DNA of 64,000 bases. It comes from Neolewinella litorea (lineage in GTDB: Bacteria > Bacteroidota > Bacteroidia > Chitinophagales > Saprospiraceae). Under the pieces are notes generated by a model. It had not been told where the DNA came from. It saw only the letters and a list, made by a program, of their open reading frames with translations, and did no database searches. A program made the translations under genes and the position numbers. The stretch spans positions 310,501-374,500 of the forward strand of contig NZ_SRSF01000001.1 of NCBI RefSeq assembly GCF_004803465.1. The letters are read 5' to 3'. Position 1 is the first letter of the stretch, and each line of letters opens with the position of its first letter. Shown here one piece after another: positions 16,700 to 25,184 of the stretch.

Positions 16700-17302
16700 A
16701 TGAAACAAGGCTTCCTGCTTCTTTTTATCCTGGCACCCCTGCTGGTCACCGCTCAGGCTTACGATGCCGCCCTGGGCATCCGGGTTGGTACGGAATGGGG
16801 GGCCACCGCCCAACTCCGGCTGCCGCAAATTCACAAGAACTTTGTACTGGAGGGCATCGTGCTATCTTCCCTGCAAAAAGATGAAGGAACGCTCACCCTG
16901 CTCGGTAAGCAGCACCAGCCCCTGCTCAGTCGCCGGCTCAACCTGTTCTACGGCGCCGGACTGCACGCGGGCTGGAGCGACGAAATAGACCAGGAGACCG
17001 GTTCCGCCTTCAACGGTCCGAAAGGAGTGACCGGCATCGTGGGCCTCGAAGCCACCTTCGCAAGGATCAACGTGAGCTACGATTTCAAGCCGGCACTCAA
17101 CGTTACCGGTGGAGCTTCCATCCTGGATACGCACACGGCGGTGAGCGTGCGCTACGTGGTGGGGAAGCGGTACAGCATCTGGAATCGCGACAAGGAAAAG
17201 GAGATCCGCAAGCGCCGCCGGGACAAGGACCGGGAGCGGAGGCGTGAAGACCGCGAGCGGGCCGGAAAGCGCTGGTTCCAGTTCTGGAAGCCGGTTAATT
17301 AG
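16700..17302 (+). CDS. Secreted or outer-membrane barrel-like protein with a very basic C-terminal tail
   Basis: 200 residues. A signal peptide (MKQGFLLLFILAPLLVTAQA, cut near residue 20) is followed by alternating amphipathic strands (GIRVGTEWGATAQLRL, INVSYDFKPALNVTGGA, VSVRYVVG), suggesting a small outer-membrane beta barrel. From about residue 160 the protein ends in a charged stretch of about 35 residues, mostly R, K, E and D (KEIRKRRRDKDRERRRED), then RWFQFWKPVN. I do not recognise a named family. The charged tail would face the periplasm and could bind anionic lipid, nucleic acid or peptidoglycan, which is inference. It is co-directional with the ABC ATPase before it. Confidence 0.75.
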   Translation: MKQGFLLLFILAPLLVTAQAYDAALGIRVGTEWGATAQLRLPQIHKNFVLEGIVLSSLQKDEGTLTLLGKQHQPLLSRRLNLFYGAGLHAGWSDEIDQETGSAFNGPKGVTGIVGLEATFARINVSYDFKPALNVTGGASILDTHTAVSVRYVVGKRYSIWNRDKEKEIRKRRRDKDRERRREDRERAGKRWFQFWKPVN

Positions 17303-17310
17303 GCAGCACG

Positions 17311-17340
17311 CCCGGTACCGGGTTGAACACCCGTACCGGG
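17311..17340 (+). repeat. Strong bulged hairpin before the geranylgeranyl reductase gene
   Basis: CCCGGTAC pairs with GTACCGGG. After a one-base bulge, GGGT pairs with ACCC around a 5-base loop, giving 12 base pairs in 30 bases. It begins 9 bases after the previous stop and ends just before an ATG at 17341. Without a T run it is not a standard terminator; attenuation or mRNA stabilisation is possible. Confidence 0.5.
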
Positions 17341-17370
17341 ATGGGGTTTGGCAGTAGACAAATGCGCTCT

Positions 17371-18546
17371 ATGCCCCCAACAGATTACGACGTAGTCATC
17401 ATCGGTGCCGGACCGGCCGGTTCCACGACCGCCCGATTTGCCGCCGCTTCCGGGCTGCGGGTATTATTGGTAGACAAACGACAAGAGCTTGGCGCGCCCA
17501 TTCAATGTTCAGGGGCCATCAGCCGGCATGCGCTCGAGCAGGTAGGCATCGCTCCGGAAGCGGAATTCATTCACGAAGCGATCTATGGCTTCGCTATTTA
17601 CGACCAGCACGGCGACCGCGAGGTACACGATTACCGCCGCCTCAAGCCCGACGAATACGGGTCGGAACCCGGCAAAAAGCCCCTGGGTTACGTCGTCGAC
17701 CGCCGTCGCTTCGATCGCTACCTCATGACGCAGGCCGAGCGGGCGGGAGCGGAAGTCTGGTTGAAAACGGAGGGACTGGGATATCGCCCCGAGGCAGACG
17801 GATACTGTACGGTGTCCCTGCGCAGGTATAATCAAGCTATAGATATTCGCACCCGCATCCTGGTGGGTGCCGACGGACTACAATCGCAGGTAGGTCGGTG
17901 GGCCGGCCTGCAGACCCACATCAAGATCACGGAGTTAGCCGGCTGCCTGCAGTTTATCGTCGACCGGGTCGAAACCGAAGGCCTGTTGGAGATCGTCACC
18001 GGTCATGAGTGGGCGCCCGGAGGGTATGCCTGGGTATTTCCGAAGGGGCACGGCTACGCGGAGATTGGTCTTGGCGTCATTGCTACCATGACCGACCGGC
18101 CAGCCCGGTGGCATCTGGACAAGTTTATCACCCAAAGCTTTTTCCGGGAGCGGTTTGCCGACTGCCGGATTCTCGAAGTACAGGGTGGGGGAGTGCCGTT
18201 GGCCGCCCCGCTACGCACGCAGTACGCCGACAACCTCATCCTGGTCGGTGATGCCGCACGCCACGTTAATCCGATTACTGGGGGAGGACTGCACACCGCC
18301 GTGGCCGGAGGAAAGATTGCGGCCGACTACATAATTGGTCACCTTGCGGACGGGCTGCCCCTCCAGGATGGTGCGCTGGAAGGATACCAGCGCCTTTGGC
18401 TGGAGGAACTGGGTGACAAGATGTGGAAACTGTACGGCATCAAGACCGATATCTTCCACAATATGAATATCCCCGAACGCGACCGGCAGCTGTACGCGAC
18501 GATGGCCGACTATTTCAGCCCAACTTCAGAATTCAAGAAAATATGA
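17371..18546 (+). CDS. Geranylgeranyl reductase-family FAD oxidoreductase (archaeal type)
   Basis: 391 residues. The FAD-binding motif YDVVIIGAGPAGSTTA is at the N-terminus (about 5-20), PIQCSGAIS (about 48-56) resembles the conserved cysteine motif of archaeal digeranylgeranyl-glycerophospholipid reductases, and LVGDAARHVNPITGGGLHTA (about 291-310) is the second FAD motif. The family saturates double bonds of polyprenyl chains on lipids, quinones or chlorophyll. The next gene, a two-cluster ferredoxin, overlaps by ATGA, matching archaeal reductases that take electrons from ferredoxin. I place the start at 17371 (MPPTDYDVV); ATGs at 17362 and 17341 are alternatives. Substrate could be menaquinone, a tocopherol-like quinol or a lipid. 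Confidence 0.88.
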   Translation: MPPTDYDVVIIGAGPAGSTTARFAAASGLRVLLVDKRQELGAPIQCSGAISRHALEQVGIAPEAEFIHEAIYGFAIYDQHGDREVHDYRRLKPDEYGSEPGKKPLGYVVDRRRFDRYLMTQAERAGAEVWLKTEGLGYRPEADGYCTVSLRRYNQAIDIRTRILVGADGLQSQVGRWAGLQTHIKITELAGCLQFIVDRVETEGLLEIVTGHEWAPGGYAWVFPKGHGYAEIGLGVIATMTDRPARWHLDKFITQSFFRERFADCRILEVQGGGVPLAAPLRTQYADNLILVGDAARHVNPITGGGLHTAVAGGKIAADYIIGHLADGLPLQDGALEGYQRLWLEELGDKMWKLYGIKTDIFHNMNIPERDRQLYATMADYFSPTSEFKKI

Positions 18547-18779
18547 GCAAACAGCAACCTGTACTTTTCAGCATAGGTTGGAATGCCTGCATCAACTGCG
18601 GTGCCTGCGTTGCCATCTGTCCGCAGGAAGCGGGCTTCGTGAGTCCTTTCGACACGATCGCGGTGGACCGTCCCTGTGACATCGCCTGCCTCTTGTGCGA
18701 GCAGATCTGTCCGGTCGACACCATCACCCACCAGCCGGTGCCGCGCCCTGGCGGGCATAACGGTGTAAACGGTCAATGA
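18543..18779 (+). CDS. Two-cluster [4Fe-4S] ferredoxin
   Basis: 78 residues. The first motif is CINCGACVAICP (CxxCxxCxxxCP, near residues 16-27); the second, CDIACLLCEQICP (near 46-58), has CxxxCxxCxxxCP spacing, one residue longer than usual. Two 4Fe-4S clusters are expected. Its ATG overlaps the reductase TGA, so it is very likely the dedicated electron donor of that reductase. The C-terminal 18 codons overlap the end of the threonine aldolase gene on the other strand by 56 bases. Confidence 0.9.
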   Translation: MSKQQPVLFSIGWNACINCGACVAICPQEAGFVSPFDTIAVDRPCDIACLLCEQICPVDTITHQPVPRPGGHNGVNGQ

Positions 18780-19770
18780 CGTAATCAACCTGTTCGTCGG
18801 TAACACCCAAATGGGTCGTGAACCGGATGGTTTGCGGACCGAAGGGTACGGCCAGGATCCCCTCCTTTTCCAACTCCACAAGAAACCGGGCTGCGGTAAG
18901 CCCTTCTGCCAGATCAAAAATGCAGATGTTGGTTTCGGTAGTGGATACCGAAGCTACGAAGGGTAAACCCTCGAGCGACTCCGCCAACCGCCGGGCCCGG
19001 GCATTGTCATCGGCCAGCCGGTCAATGTTATGCTGCAGGGCGTACAGACCGGCCGCGGCCAGGTAACCGGCCTGTCGCATGCCGCCACCCAGTACTTTGC
19101 GGTACCGACGGGCCTCGTCGATCAGGTCTGTCGGCCCCAGCAGCAGGCTACCCACCGGTGCGCCCAGTCCCTTACTTAGGCAGATGGAGATGGTGTCGAA
19201 GGTCGTACCCCACGCTTGCGGGCTTTCGCCGGTTTCGACGAGGGCGTTGAATAGCCGGGCGCCATCGAGGTGTACCGCCAGTCCGTGTTCGCGGGACTCG
19301 GCAACCAGAGCAGCGGCTTCGCCCAGGGTGTAGATGCTGCCCCCGCCCTTATTGCAGGTATTTTCCAATACTACCAACCGGGTGCGGGGTAGCCAGTCGT
19401 AGTGGGGCTTTACCGCATTCGCGATCTGCCCGGGCAGCACCTTGCCGCGCTCCCCCCGCAGGAGATTCATGCTGACACTGGAGAGCATACTGTACACTCC
19501 GCCTTCGTACTGGTAAATGTGGCTTTTCTCTTCACAGATGATCTCGTCCAGGGCCCGGGTATGGCACTTGATGGCCAGCTGGTTGGTCATGGTACCCGAG
19601 GGGCAGAACAGCGCGGCCTCCATTCCGAAAAGATCGGCGGCGTAGGCTTCCAGTTCATTTACGGTCGGGTCTTGTCGGAAAACATCGTCGCCCACCCGTG
19701 CGGCGAACATGGCTTCCAGCATCGGGGCAGTGGGCTGGGTGGCGGTATCGGAAATCAGGTTTACGGTCAT
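18724..19770 (-). CDS. ltaE: Low-specificity L-threonine aldolase
   Basis: 348 residues, PLP fold type I. Cleaves threonine or allo-threonine to glycine and acetaldehyde. It shows NLISDTATQPTAPMLEAM at the start, GDDVFRQDPTVNELE, HLDGARLFNA (PLP-binding aspartate) and SICLSKGLGAPVGS with the Schiff-base lysine near residue 195. The ATG at 19770 gives the family N-terminus; the open frame upstream to 19959 is a shadow. It follows the oxidoreductase gene by 10 bases. The 3' end overlaps the convergent ferredoxin gene by 56 bases, an unusually long tail-to-tail overlap. Confidence 0.95.
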   Translation of the reverse strand: MTVNLISDTATQPTAPMLEAMFAARVGDDVFRQDPTVNELEAYAADLFGMEAALFCPSGTMTNQLAIKCHTRALDEIICEEKSHIYQYEGGVYSMLSSVSMNLLRGERGKVLPGQIANAVKPHYDWLPRTRLVVLENTCNKGGGSIYTLGEAAALVAESREHGLAVHLDGARLFNALVETGESPQAWGTTFDTISICLSKGLGAPVGSLLLGPTDLIDEARRYRKVLGGGMRQAGYLAAAGLYALQHNIDRLADDNARARRLAESLEGLPFVASVSTTETNICIFDLAEGLTAARFLVELEKEGILAVPFGPQTIRFTTHLGVTDEQVDYVIDRLHRYARQGAAPAGG

Positions 19771-19780
19771 GACCGGGGTC

Positions 19781-21007
19781 TTAGGATTGCGGAAGGCCGG
19801 CGGCGAAGTCGGCCAGGTACTTAAAGGAAGGTCCCAGGTGCCCACCCTCGGTAATGGTGGCGCGCCGCAGGATCTTGCTTTCTTTATTGGTGAACTCTGG
19901 AAGAATCTTTTCCACGAAGGTTTCCCCAAAGGATTTGCTGGCGTCGCGGGGCAGTTCACTCGGCAGGTTGTCTACTGACATCACGTCCACCACGTCACCC
20001 TGAAAGGGGGAGGCTTCCTGGCCCGTACGCGGCTGGTAACCGAAAACGGGATCGGCAATGGTGGTTGCCCGCAGGGTGGAGGGTACGCTGGCCGCCGGTG
20101 CGATATCGCAGGTCACGTCGGCAATCGTTTTGATCCGGAAGTCGGCCTGTTTCATATCCTCTGCGGTAAAGAAGGCCGGAGCCTTTCCATCCCAGAAAAT
20201 GCCGTTAACGAAAATATCCGCCACCGCGCAGTAGGGGCCGAAACGGCTCCGGTATTCATCCGCGTGTGCGTAAAAATGGCTGCGCTTTACGGACTTTCCG
20301 CCGGGGTGCTGAACGTAGTCCTCTACGGACAACTGGGTGAAAACGGCCCCTTCGGGATTCGCGAGAAATTCAGCGGGAGAAACCTTGCGGAATCCCATAT
20401 CCCTCAGCACCCGCGCAGCGCCCGCCCCCACACGACCGGTTCCGGTAAGCACGACCTTGATCGGGGGGAGACTGAGGGCCTTGTACACCTTTTTGGCGGC
20501 GGCGTAATCGTGCAGGTCCTTCAGCCGGGGCAGCTTCAGCGTACCGGTACGGTGCCCGAAGGCCCAAACCCCGTTGTGGGCGCCGACCATTCCTGCCCAG
20601 TAGCCGAAAGCGATGAGGCGCCGACCGCGCTCGTCGGTCAGGTACTCGTAATCGATGTGCCGGATATTCTTGTCCAGCAAGGCACGCAGCAGCTTCTGGT
20701 TATAGGGCTGAAACTTGGCTACGTGGGCAAAATTGCAATAGGTTTTTCCGGGGATGAGCCGGTCGATCGGCACCTCCTTGATGCCGAGGAATACTTCCTG
20801 TCCGCTGATGTCCTCCCGCACGGGTACCCCCAGTGCTTCGTACTCGCGATCGGGGAAGCAGCGGTGCCCGCTGGACTGTACTACCACGTCGTAGCCTTTG
20901 GAGATGAGGTCGGCGGTCTGCCGTGGCGTGAGAGGCACGCGGGCGTCGGGTGGAACCTTGTCTTCACGGACGACGGCAAGGGTGGGTAACTTCGGTTTGG
21001 GGGTCAT
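19781..21007 (-). CDS. Saccharopine/alanine dehydrogenase-type NAD(P) oxidoreductase
   Basis: 408 residues. The N-terminal AlaDH/PNT-like domain (REDKVPPDARVPLTPRQ) is followed by a Rossmann domain with VVLTGTGRVGAGAARVL (about 184-200). The layout resembles NAD-dependent saccharopine dehydrogenase (lysine-forming) and its bacterial relatives; the same fold includes alanine dehydrogenase and transhydrogenase alpha, so the substrate is not certain. It lies 1 base behind PAP2 and 10 bases before threonine aldolase, forming a three-gene minus-strand unit. The aldolase neighbour suggests amino acid catabolism, but this is weak. Confidence 0.85.
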   Translation of the reverse strand: MTPKPKLPTLAVVREDKVPPDARVPLTPRQTADLISKGYDVVVQSSGHRCFPDREYEALGVPVREDISGQEVFLGIKEVPIDRLIPGKTYCNFAHVAKFQPYNQKLLRALLDKNIRHIDYEYLTDERGRRLIAFGYWAGMVGAHNGVWAFGHRTGTLKLPRLKDLHDYAAAKKVYKALSLPPIKVVLTGTGRVGAGAARVLRDMGFRKVSPAEFLANPEGAVFTQLSVEDYVQHPGGKSVKRSHFYAHADEYRSRFGPYCAVADIFVNGIFWDGKAPAFFTAEDMKQADFRIKTIADVTCDIAPAASVPSTLRATTIADPVFGYQPRTGQEASPFQGDVVDVMSVDNLPSELPRDASKSFGETFVEKILPEFTNKESKILRRATITEGGHLGPSFKYLADFAAGLPQS

Positions 21008-21008
21008 G

Positions 21009-21758
21009 TTAATCGGGCGTGACGCTGTCGTCTACGGGAGGGACTTTTGGGCTCCGGGTCCACCAGATGCCGTCGTTGAGCAGCTTGTTATCGGGGAAAA
21101 CTTTCCACTGCAGGAAAAACATCAGCACCGCGATGAGCAGACCAATGAAGGCACCGGCGGTTACGTCGCGGAGAAAGTGGTACAGCAGGTACATTCGGCT
21201 GAAGGCCACCTCGATGGCCAGCAGGAAGCAGAGAATGCTAATAAGGATCTTGGGGCGCCGGACGTTAAAACAGATGAAGCTGTACAGGGCGAAAGCGGAA
21301 GCCGAATGGCCGCTGGGAAAGCTGGTGTCGCCCCAGTTGCGCATCGTCTCATCGAAGAGGTTCAGGTCGTTCCAGGTAGATTCAAAGTTGTCGAAGAAGT
21401 AGCGCATCGGCCGCGCCTGGGCGAAATAGAGCTTGAGCAGGCCGGTAAAGATGCCCACGGCGGCCCCGGTGGCGGCGGCGAAAATAGCCGTCCGTAGCCG
21501 GAAGGTGAGGGCTACCAGAATAACCACGACGTAGGCAATGGGCTCACCCAGTCGCGTACCGTTGATGAAGAAGAGGTCGAGTTCCGGCGTGCGCAGTTGA
21601 TTGATGGCGATGAGCGCCTCACCTTGCTGCCGCGTCAGGACGAGGTACAGGTTGGCCAGAATAAGCAGCAACACCCCCAGCAGAAAAAAGCGGTTGGCCC
21701 GGATGAAGGTCCGCGGTCGCAGGCTGGGCGGCGTGAAGTGACGTCTGGTAAACGGCAT
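21009..21758 (-). CDS. PAP2-superfamily membrane phosphatase
   Basis: 249 residues with five to six membrane segments. The three phosphatase motifs are present in order: KLYFAQARP (about 126-134), PSGHSASAF (about 167-175) and SRMYLLYHFLRDVTAG (about 206-221, with the catalytic His and Asp). The family dephosphorylates phosphatidic acid, undecaprenyl pyrophosphate or similar lipid phosphates at the outer face of the inner membrane. The ATG lies 4 bases behind a TACCTTCG element, so the transcript is likely leaderless. It is the first gene of the unit with the dehydrogenase and aldolase. Confidence 0.92.
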   Translation of the reverse strand: MPFTRRHFTPPSLRPRTFIRANRFFLLGVLLLILANLYLVLTRQQGEALIAINQLRTPELDLFFINGTRLGEPIAYVVVILVALTFRLRTAIFAAATGAAVGIFTGLLKLYFAQARPMRYFFDNFESTWNDLNLFDETMRNWGDTSFPSGHSASAFALYSFICFNVRRPKILISILCFLLAIEVAFSRMYLLYHFLRDVTAGAFIGLLIAVLMFFLQWKVFPDNKLLNDGIWWTRSPKVPPVDDSVTPD

Positions 21759-21762
21759 GTGG

Positions 21763-21770
21763 CGAAGGTA
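21763..21770 (-). promoter_or_regulatory. -7 element TACCTTCG for the PAP2 gene
   Basis: One mismatch to TAnnTTTG but identical to the form seen before gyrA. It ends 4 bases before the ATG and sits in the 18-base gap after the LptF/G stop. Confidence 0.5.
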
Positions 21771-21776
21771 GCGAAA

Positions 21777-23480
21777 TTAGGACTTCGCCATGCGCCGACG
21801 CAGGGCTTCCACCCGCTTGCTGTCGCGGGCCCGGCGCAGGGCCTCCTTCGCCCGGTCGGTATCCACCAGTTTGGCGTCGTTCATGGCGCTGAAGGTGATC
21901 CACAGGCTGATGGGGAAAAGGATCAGACAGGGCAGCCAGCCGGCAAACACACCGCTGACGACGAAGCTTTCGGCCAGCTTGCGACAGAAGATGGTCAGGA
22001 TGATAAATATCACGAAGAAAATGATGCTGACCAGGATCGGGTAGCCGAAGCCACCCTTGCGCACGATAGCCCCCATGGGCGCACCGATGAAGATGAAGAT
22101 GATACACACCACGGCCATGCTGTATTTCATGTGCATATCATAGATGTGCTTGACCCGCGATTCCTGGATGCCCGGCAGCAGACGCAATGTCGACTGAGCC
22201 TGGGCGGTAACGGAGCGGATACTCGAACGCGCCCGGTTGTAGATGCGGGAATGGTCCTCACGGGGTACACTGTCGAGCAGGCTCCGGATGCCGGGCCAGG
22301 GCGAAGCCCCCTCCACCAACGGATGGTGGGCCGCTTCCGCCATCCGCGCCGCCCGACGGGTTTCAAGTTCCCGCTGCCGTTCCAGGATGAAGCGCTGTCG
22401 AACACTGTCCGGCGTTTGAGCGCGCTCTTCCGGCCGGGGTGCCGCATGGAGAGGGCGGTAGGCGGCTTCCAGCTTTTCAATGCTGTCCAGGGGGCTCGGC
22501 TCCGCTTCAGCCAGCAAGGAATCGGTGGAAATGAACTCATTACCGGATGTCCCCTGTATGCGATAGGTATTCGTATCGCGGGGAAGTTGGGGAAGGTAGG
22601 CCAACAGGTGATTGCTGAGGCCCTGCTTCCGTACGGCAATGTCGGTATCGATGGAATCCACCCCTTCCCGCAATTGCCAGGTGGAGAGCATGCTGCGGTT
22701 GGTGCTGAAAAGGGAGGTGGCGTGCTTCTCCAGTTTGAATTCGCTCAGGTCGAAGACCTTGGTGTAGGCGTCAAAGCTGGTCCGCATGAAGGGCGTACTT
22801 CGACCTTCCCTTCCGCTGGGCCGCTGCTCTACGTACTGGTGCCCGTTGAAAAGCCGCATAATGAAGAAATCCCCGCCGTCGGAGGTGTACATCTCGCCGT
22901 CCTCAGCGGTGATTTGGCTCAGTTCGCCCACGTTGGCTTTCGTATGGTCGTAGATGAGGACGTCTTCAATCCTGCGGCCATCGTCTCCGCGATCACCCAG
23001 GCGGATGGTAAATTGGTTAAAGTCTTCGTTGAATACCCCCGGCTCCATGTTCAGGGTAGGCTTTTTCTGCTGGATGTCGTACATCCGGGCACCAAACTGG
23101 AGGTTGGCGGCCGGGATGATGTAGTCGCTGCACAAGTAGGAAACGCCGGCGCTGATGGCCCCGAATATGATCAGCATCCGGATGACTCGCAACAGGGATA
23201 CGCCCGCCGACTTGAAGCTGGAAAGCTCATAATGCTCGGCCAGGTTCCCCAACACCATCACGGAAGAAATGAGCAGGGCAAGGGGAAGGGCCAACGGTAC
23301 CAATCCGACGCACTTATAGGCCAGCAATTCCATGATGAGGAAAAAGCTGAGACCTTTCCCGGCGATGTCGTCGAGATAGAGCCAGAGGATCTGCATCAGC
23401 AGAACGAAAAGCGCAATGGCGAAGGTGACGATGAAGGGCCCCACGAAGGACTTCGCCATCAATTTATCCAGCTGCTTCAT
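21777..23480 (-). CDS. LptF/LptG-family LPS export permease (YjgP/YjgQ)
   Basis: 567 residues. Three N-terminal membrane segments (about 15-35, 50-80, 95-120) begin KQLDKLMAKSFVGPFIVTF. A long periplasmic beta-jellyroll region with a Bacteroidota-specific insertion rich in E, R and A (about 300-420) follows, then three C-terminal segments starting HMKYSMAVVCIIFIFIGAPMGAIVRKGGFG, the family hallmark. It is part of the LptBFG complex that extracts LPS from the inner membrane. A second LptF/G copy is expected elsewhere. The tail ends in basic residues. Confidence 0.93.
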   Translation of the reverse strand: MKQLDKLMAKSFVGPFIVTFAIALFVLLMQILWLYLDDIAGKGLSFFLIMELLAYKCVGLVPLALPLALLISSVMVLGNLAEHYELSSFKSAGVSLLRVIRMLIIFGAISAGVSYLCSDYIIPAANLQFGARMYDIQQKKPTLNMEPGVFNEDFNQFTIRLGDRGDDGRRIEDVLIYDHTKANVGELSQITAEDGEMYTSDGGDFFIMRLFNGHQYVEQRPSGREGRSTPFMRTSFDAYTKVFDLSEFKLEKHATSLFSTNRSMLSTWQLREGVDSIDTDIAVRKQGLSNHLLAYLPQLPRDTNTYRIQGTSGNEFISTDSLLAEAEPSPLDSIEKLEAAYRPLHAAPRPEERAQTPDSVRQRFILERQRELETRRAARMAEAAHHPLVEGASPWPGIRSLLDSVPREDHSRIYNRARSSIRSVTAQAQSTLRLLPGIQESRVKHIYDMHMKYSMAVVCIIFIFIGAPMGAIVRKGGFGYPILVSIIFFVIFIILTIFCRKLAESFVVSGVFAGWLPCLILFPISLWITFSAMNDAKLVDTDRAKEALRRARDSKRVEALRRRMAKS

Positions 23481-23515
23481 TGCGGTAAAGACGCCCTGCC
23501 GCCGGGATTGTTGCC

Positions 23516-23842
23516 TTAGCGGTCCTTCTTCGTGTCGTCCTTCAGGTCGTGGTATTCCTCATCGCTCGGAATGCGTCCGCCATCTTTCATATTCTCGGTG
23601 GTGCGTTGGGCCTGCTCGGCGGTCAGGTCATCCGACCGGTGGCCATCGATGCCCTCCTGATTAATGTTGTAGCTGGTATCGTTCACTACCTCCTGGTACG
23701 GATCGCTGTTCTTGAGGTGCTTGGCCCGCTGCGTATATTGGGCCCGCTTGGTGAGGTAAAAGACAATACCCAATACGATGAGGGCACCCAGTATCCACCA
23801 AAGTTCACCGGTATAACCCTCGGCTTGCAGGAAAATTGACAT
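23516..23842 (-). CDS. Small single-pass membrane protein, hypothetical
   Basis: 108 residues from the ATG at 23842 (MSIFLQAEG); upstream in-frame ATGs at 23848 and 23872 are possible. One membrane segment (about 13-31, LWWILGALIVLGIVFYLT) is followed by a polar, acidic and basic tail (DGHRSDDLTAEQAQ, YHDLKDDTKKDR), probably cytoplasmic. I do not recognise a family. It lies 35 bases upstream of lptF/G in the same direction and is divergent from lysA. Confidence 0.65.
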   Translation of the reverse strand: MSIFLQAEGYTGELWWILGALIVLGIVFYLTKRAQYTQRAKHLKNSDPYQEVVNDTSYNINQEGIDGHRSDDLTAEQAQRTTENMKDGGRIPSDEEYHDLKDDTKKDR

Positions 23843-23930
23843 TTGCATTTCTTCATGAAACCTGTGACCCACCTGTATATGTTCATACCTTCTCTACCTT
23901 CAGGCTAAAGCCCCCGCAATCCCCATAATT

Positions 23931-25184
23931 ATGCAGTTTAAGAATGGACGCTTTACGGTTTCAGGTGTCGACCTTCTGAACCTTACGGAAGAATACGGCG
24001 CACCACTTTACGTGTACGACGCCAACAAGATGAAACAGCAGTATGAGCGCATCCATCGGGCGTTTTCCGGCGTCAAGCGGCTGCGCATCAACTACGCCTG
24101 CAAGGCCCTGACCAACCTCAACGTTCTGCGGCTGTTCCGGCAGTTGGGCAGCGGCCTCGATACGGTATCTATGCAGGAAGTCGAACTGGGCCTCATGGCC
24201 GGCTTCGATCCCCACGATATCCTTTTCACCCCCAACTGCGTAAGCCTGGAGGAAGTCAATGAGGCCGTGACCAAGGGCGTCCGGATCAACATCGACAATA
24301 TTTCCATCCTCGAGCAGTTCGGCGACCAGCACAGGGGCGTCCCCGTTTGCATCCGGCTGAATCCCCACATCATGGCGGGGGGAAACAGCAAGATCAGCGT
24401 GGGACATATCGACTCCAAGTTCGGCATCAGCATCCACCAGGTACCCCACGTACTAAAAGTGGTCAATGCGCTCGATCTCAAGGTCGAAGGACTGCACATG
24501 CATACCGGCTCCGACATTCTTGACGCGCAGGTTTTCCTGCAGGCGGTGGAGATCCTGCTGCGCGCCGCCGGCGATTTTCCCGATCTGGATTACCTCGATT
24601 TCGGCTCCGGCTTCAAGGTGCCGTACAAAGAAGGCGGCATCGCCACCGATATCGAAGACCTGGGCCAGCAGCTCAGCGAGCGGTTCAATGAATTCTGCGC
24701 GGGCTACGGCCGCGAGCTGGAACTGATGTTCGAGCCCGGCAAATTTCTCGTGAGTGAGGCAGGTACGTTTCTCGTACGCACCAACGTGGTCAAGACCACT
24801 CCCGCTACGGTCTTTGCGGGAGTCGACAGCGGTCTGAATCACTTTATCCGCCCCATGTTCTACGACGCCTACCACCACATCACCAACATCAGCAACCCGC
24901 AGGGCAAACCCCGGATTTACACCGTGGTCGGCTACATCTGCGAAACGGATACCTTCGGCATCAACCGTCAACTCGGGGAAGTACGCGAAGGGGATATCCT
25001 GGCGATGGCCAATGCCGGTGCCTACTGCTTCATGATGGCCAGCAACTACAACAGCCGCTACCGGCCCGCGGAGGTCATGATCCTGGACGGTAAGGTGCAC
25101 CTGATCCGACGCCGGGAGACCATGCAGGACCTGCTGGGCACCCAGGTGGAGGTGCCGGAACTGGTCGAACCCGTGCAGGCCTGA
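23931..25184 (+). CDS. lysA: Diaminopimelate decarboxylase
   Basis: 417 residues, PLP fold type III. Last step of lysine synthesis: meso-diaminopimelate to lysine plus CO2. Seen are YACKALTN with the PLP lysine (near residue 59), the HMHTGSDI stretch, EPGKFLVSEAG (about 266-276) and the later CETDTFG with the cysteine and glutamate of the active site contributed across the dimer. A TACCTTCA element at 23895-23902 may be its promoter (two mismatches to consensus). Its stop overlaps the MOSC start (TGATG), so both are probably co-translated. Confidence 0.96.
   Translation: MQFKNGRFTVSGVDLLNLTEEYGAPLYVYDANKMKQQYERIHRAFSGVKRLRINYACKALTNLNVLRLFRQLGSGLDTVSMQEVELGLMAGFDPHDILFTPNCVSLEEVNEAVTKGVRINIDNISILEQFGDQHRGVPVCIRLNPHIMAGGNSKISVGHIDSKFGISIHQVPHVLKVVNALDLKVEGLHMHTGSDILDAQVFLQAVEILLRAAGDFPDLDYLDFGSGFKVPYKEGGIATDIEDLGQQLSERFNEFCAGYGRELELMFEPGKFLVSEAGTFLVRTNVVKTTPATVFAGVDSGLNHFIRPMFYDAYHHITNISNPQGKPRIYTVVGYICETDTFGINRQLGEVREGDILAMANAGAYCFMMASNYNSRYRPAEVMILDGKVHLIRRRETMQDLLGTQVEVPELVEPVQA

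Noticed and set aside
21597-23519. 640-codon open frame on the plus strand across PAP2 and LptF/G
   Set aside because: Antisense to two well-recognised membrane proteins; no family motif in the product.
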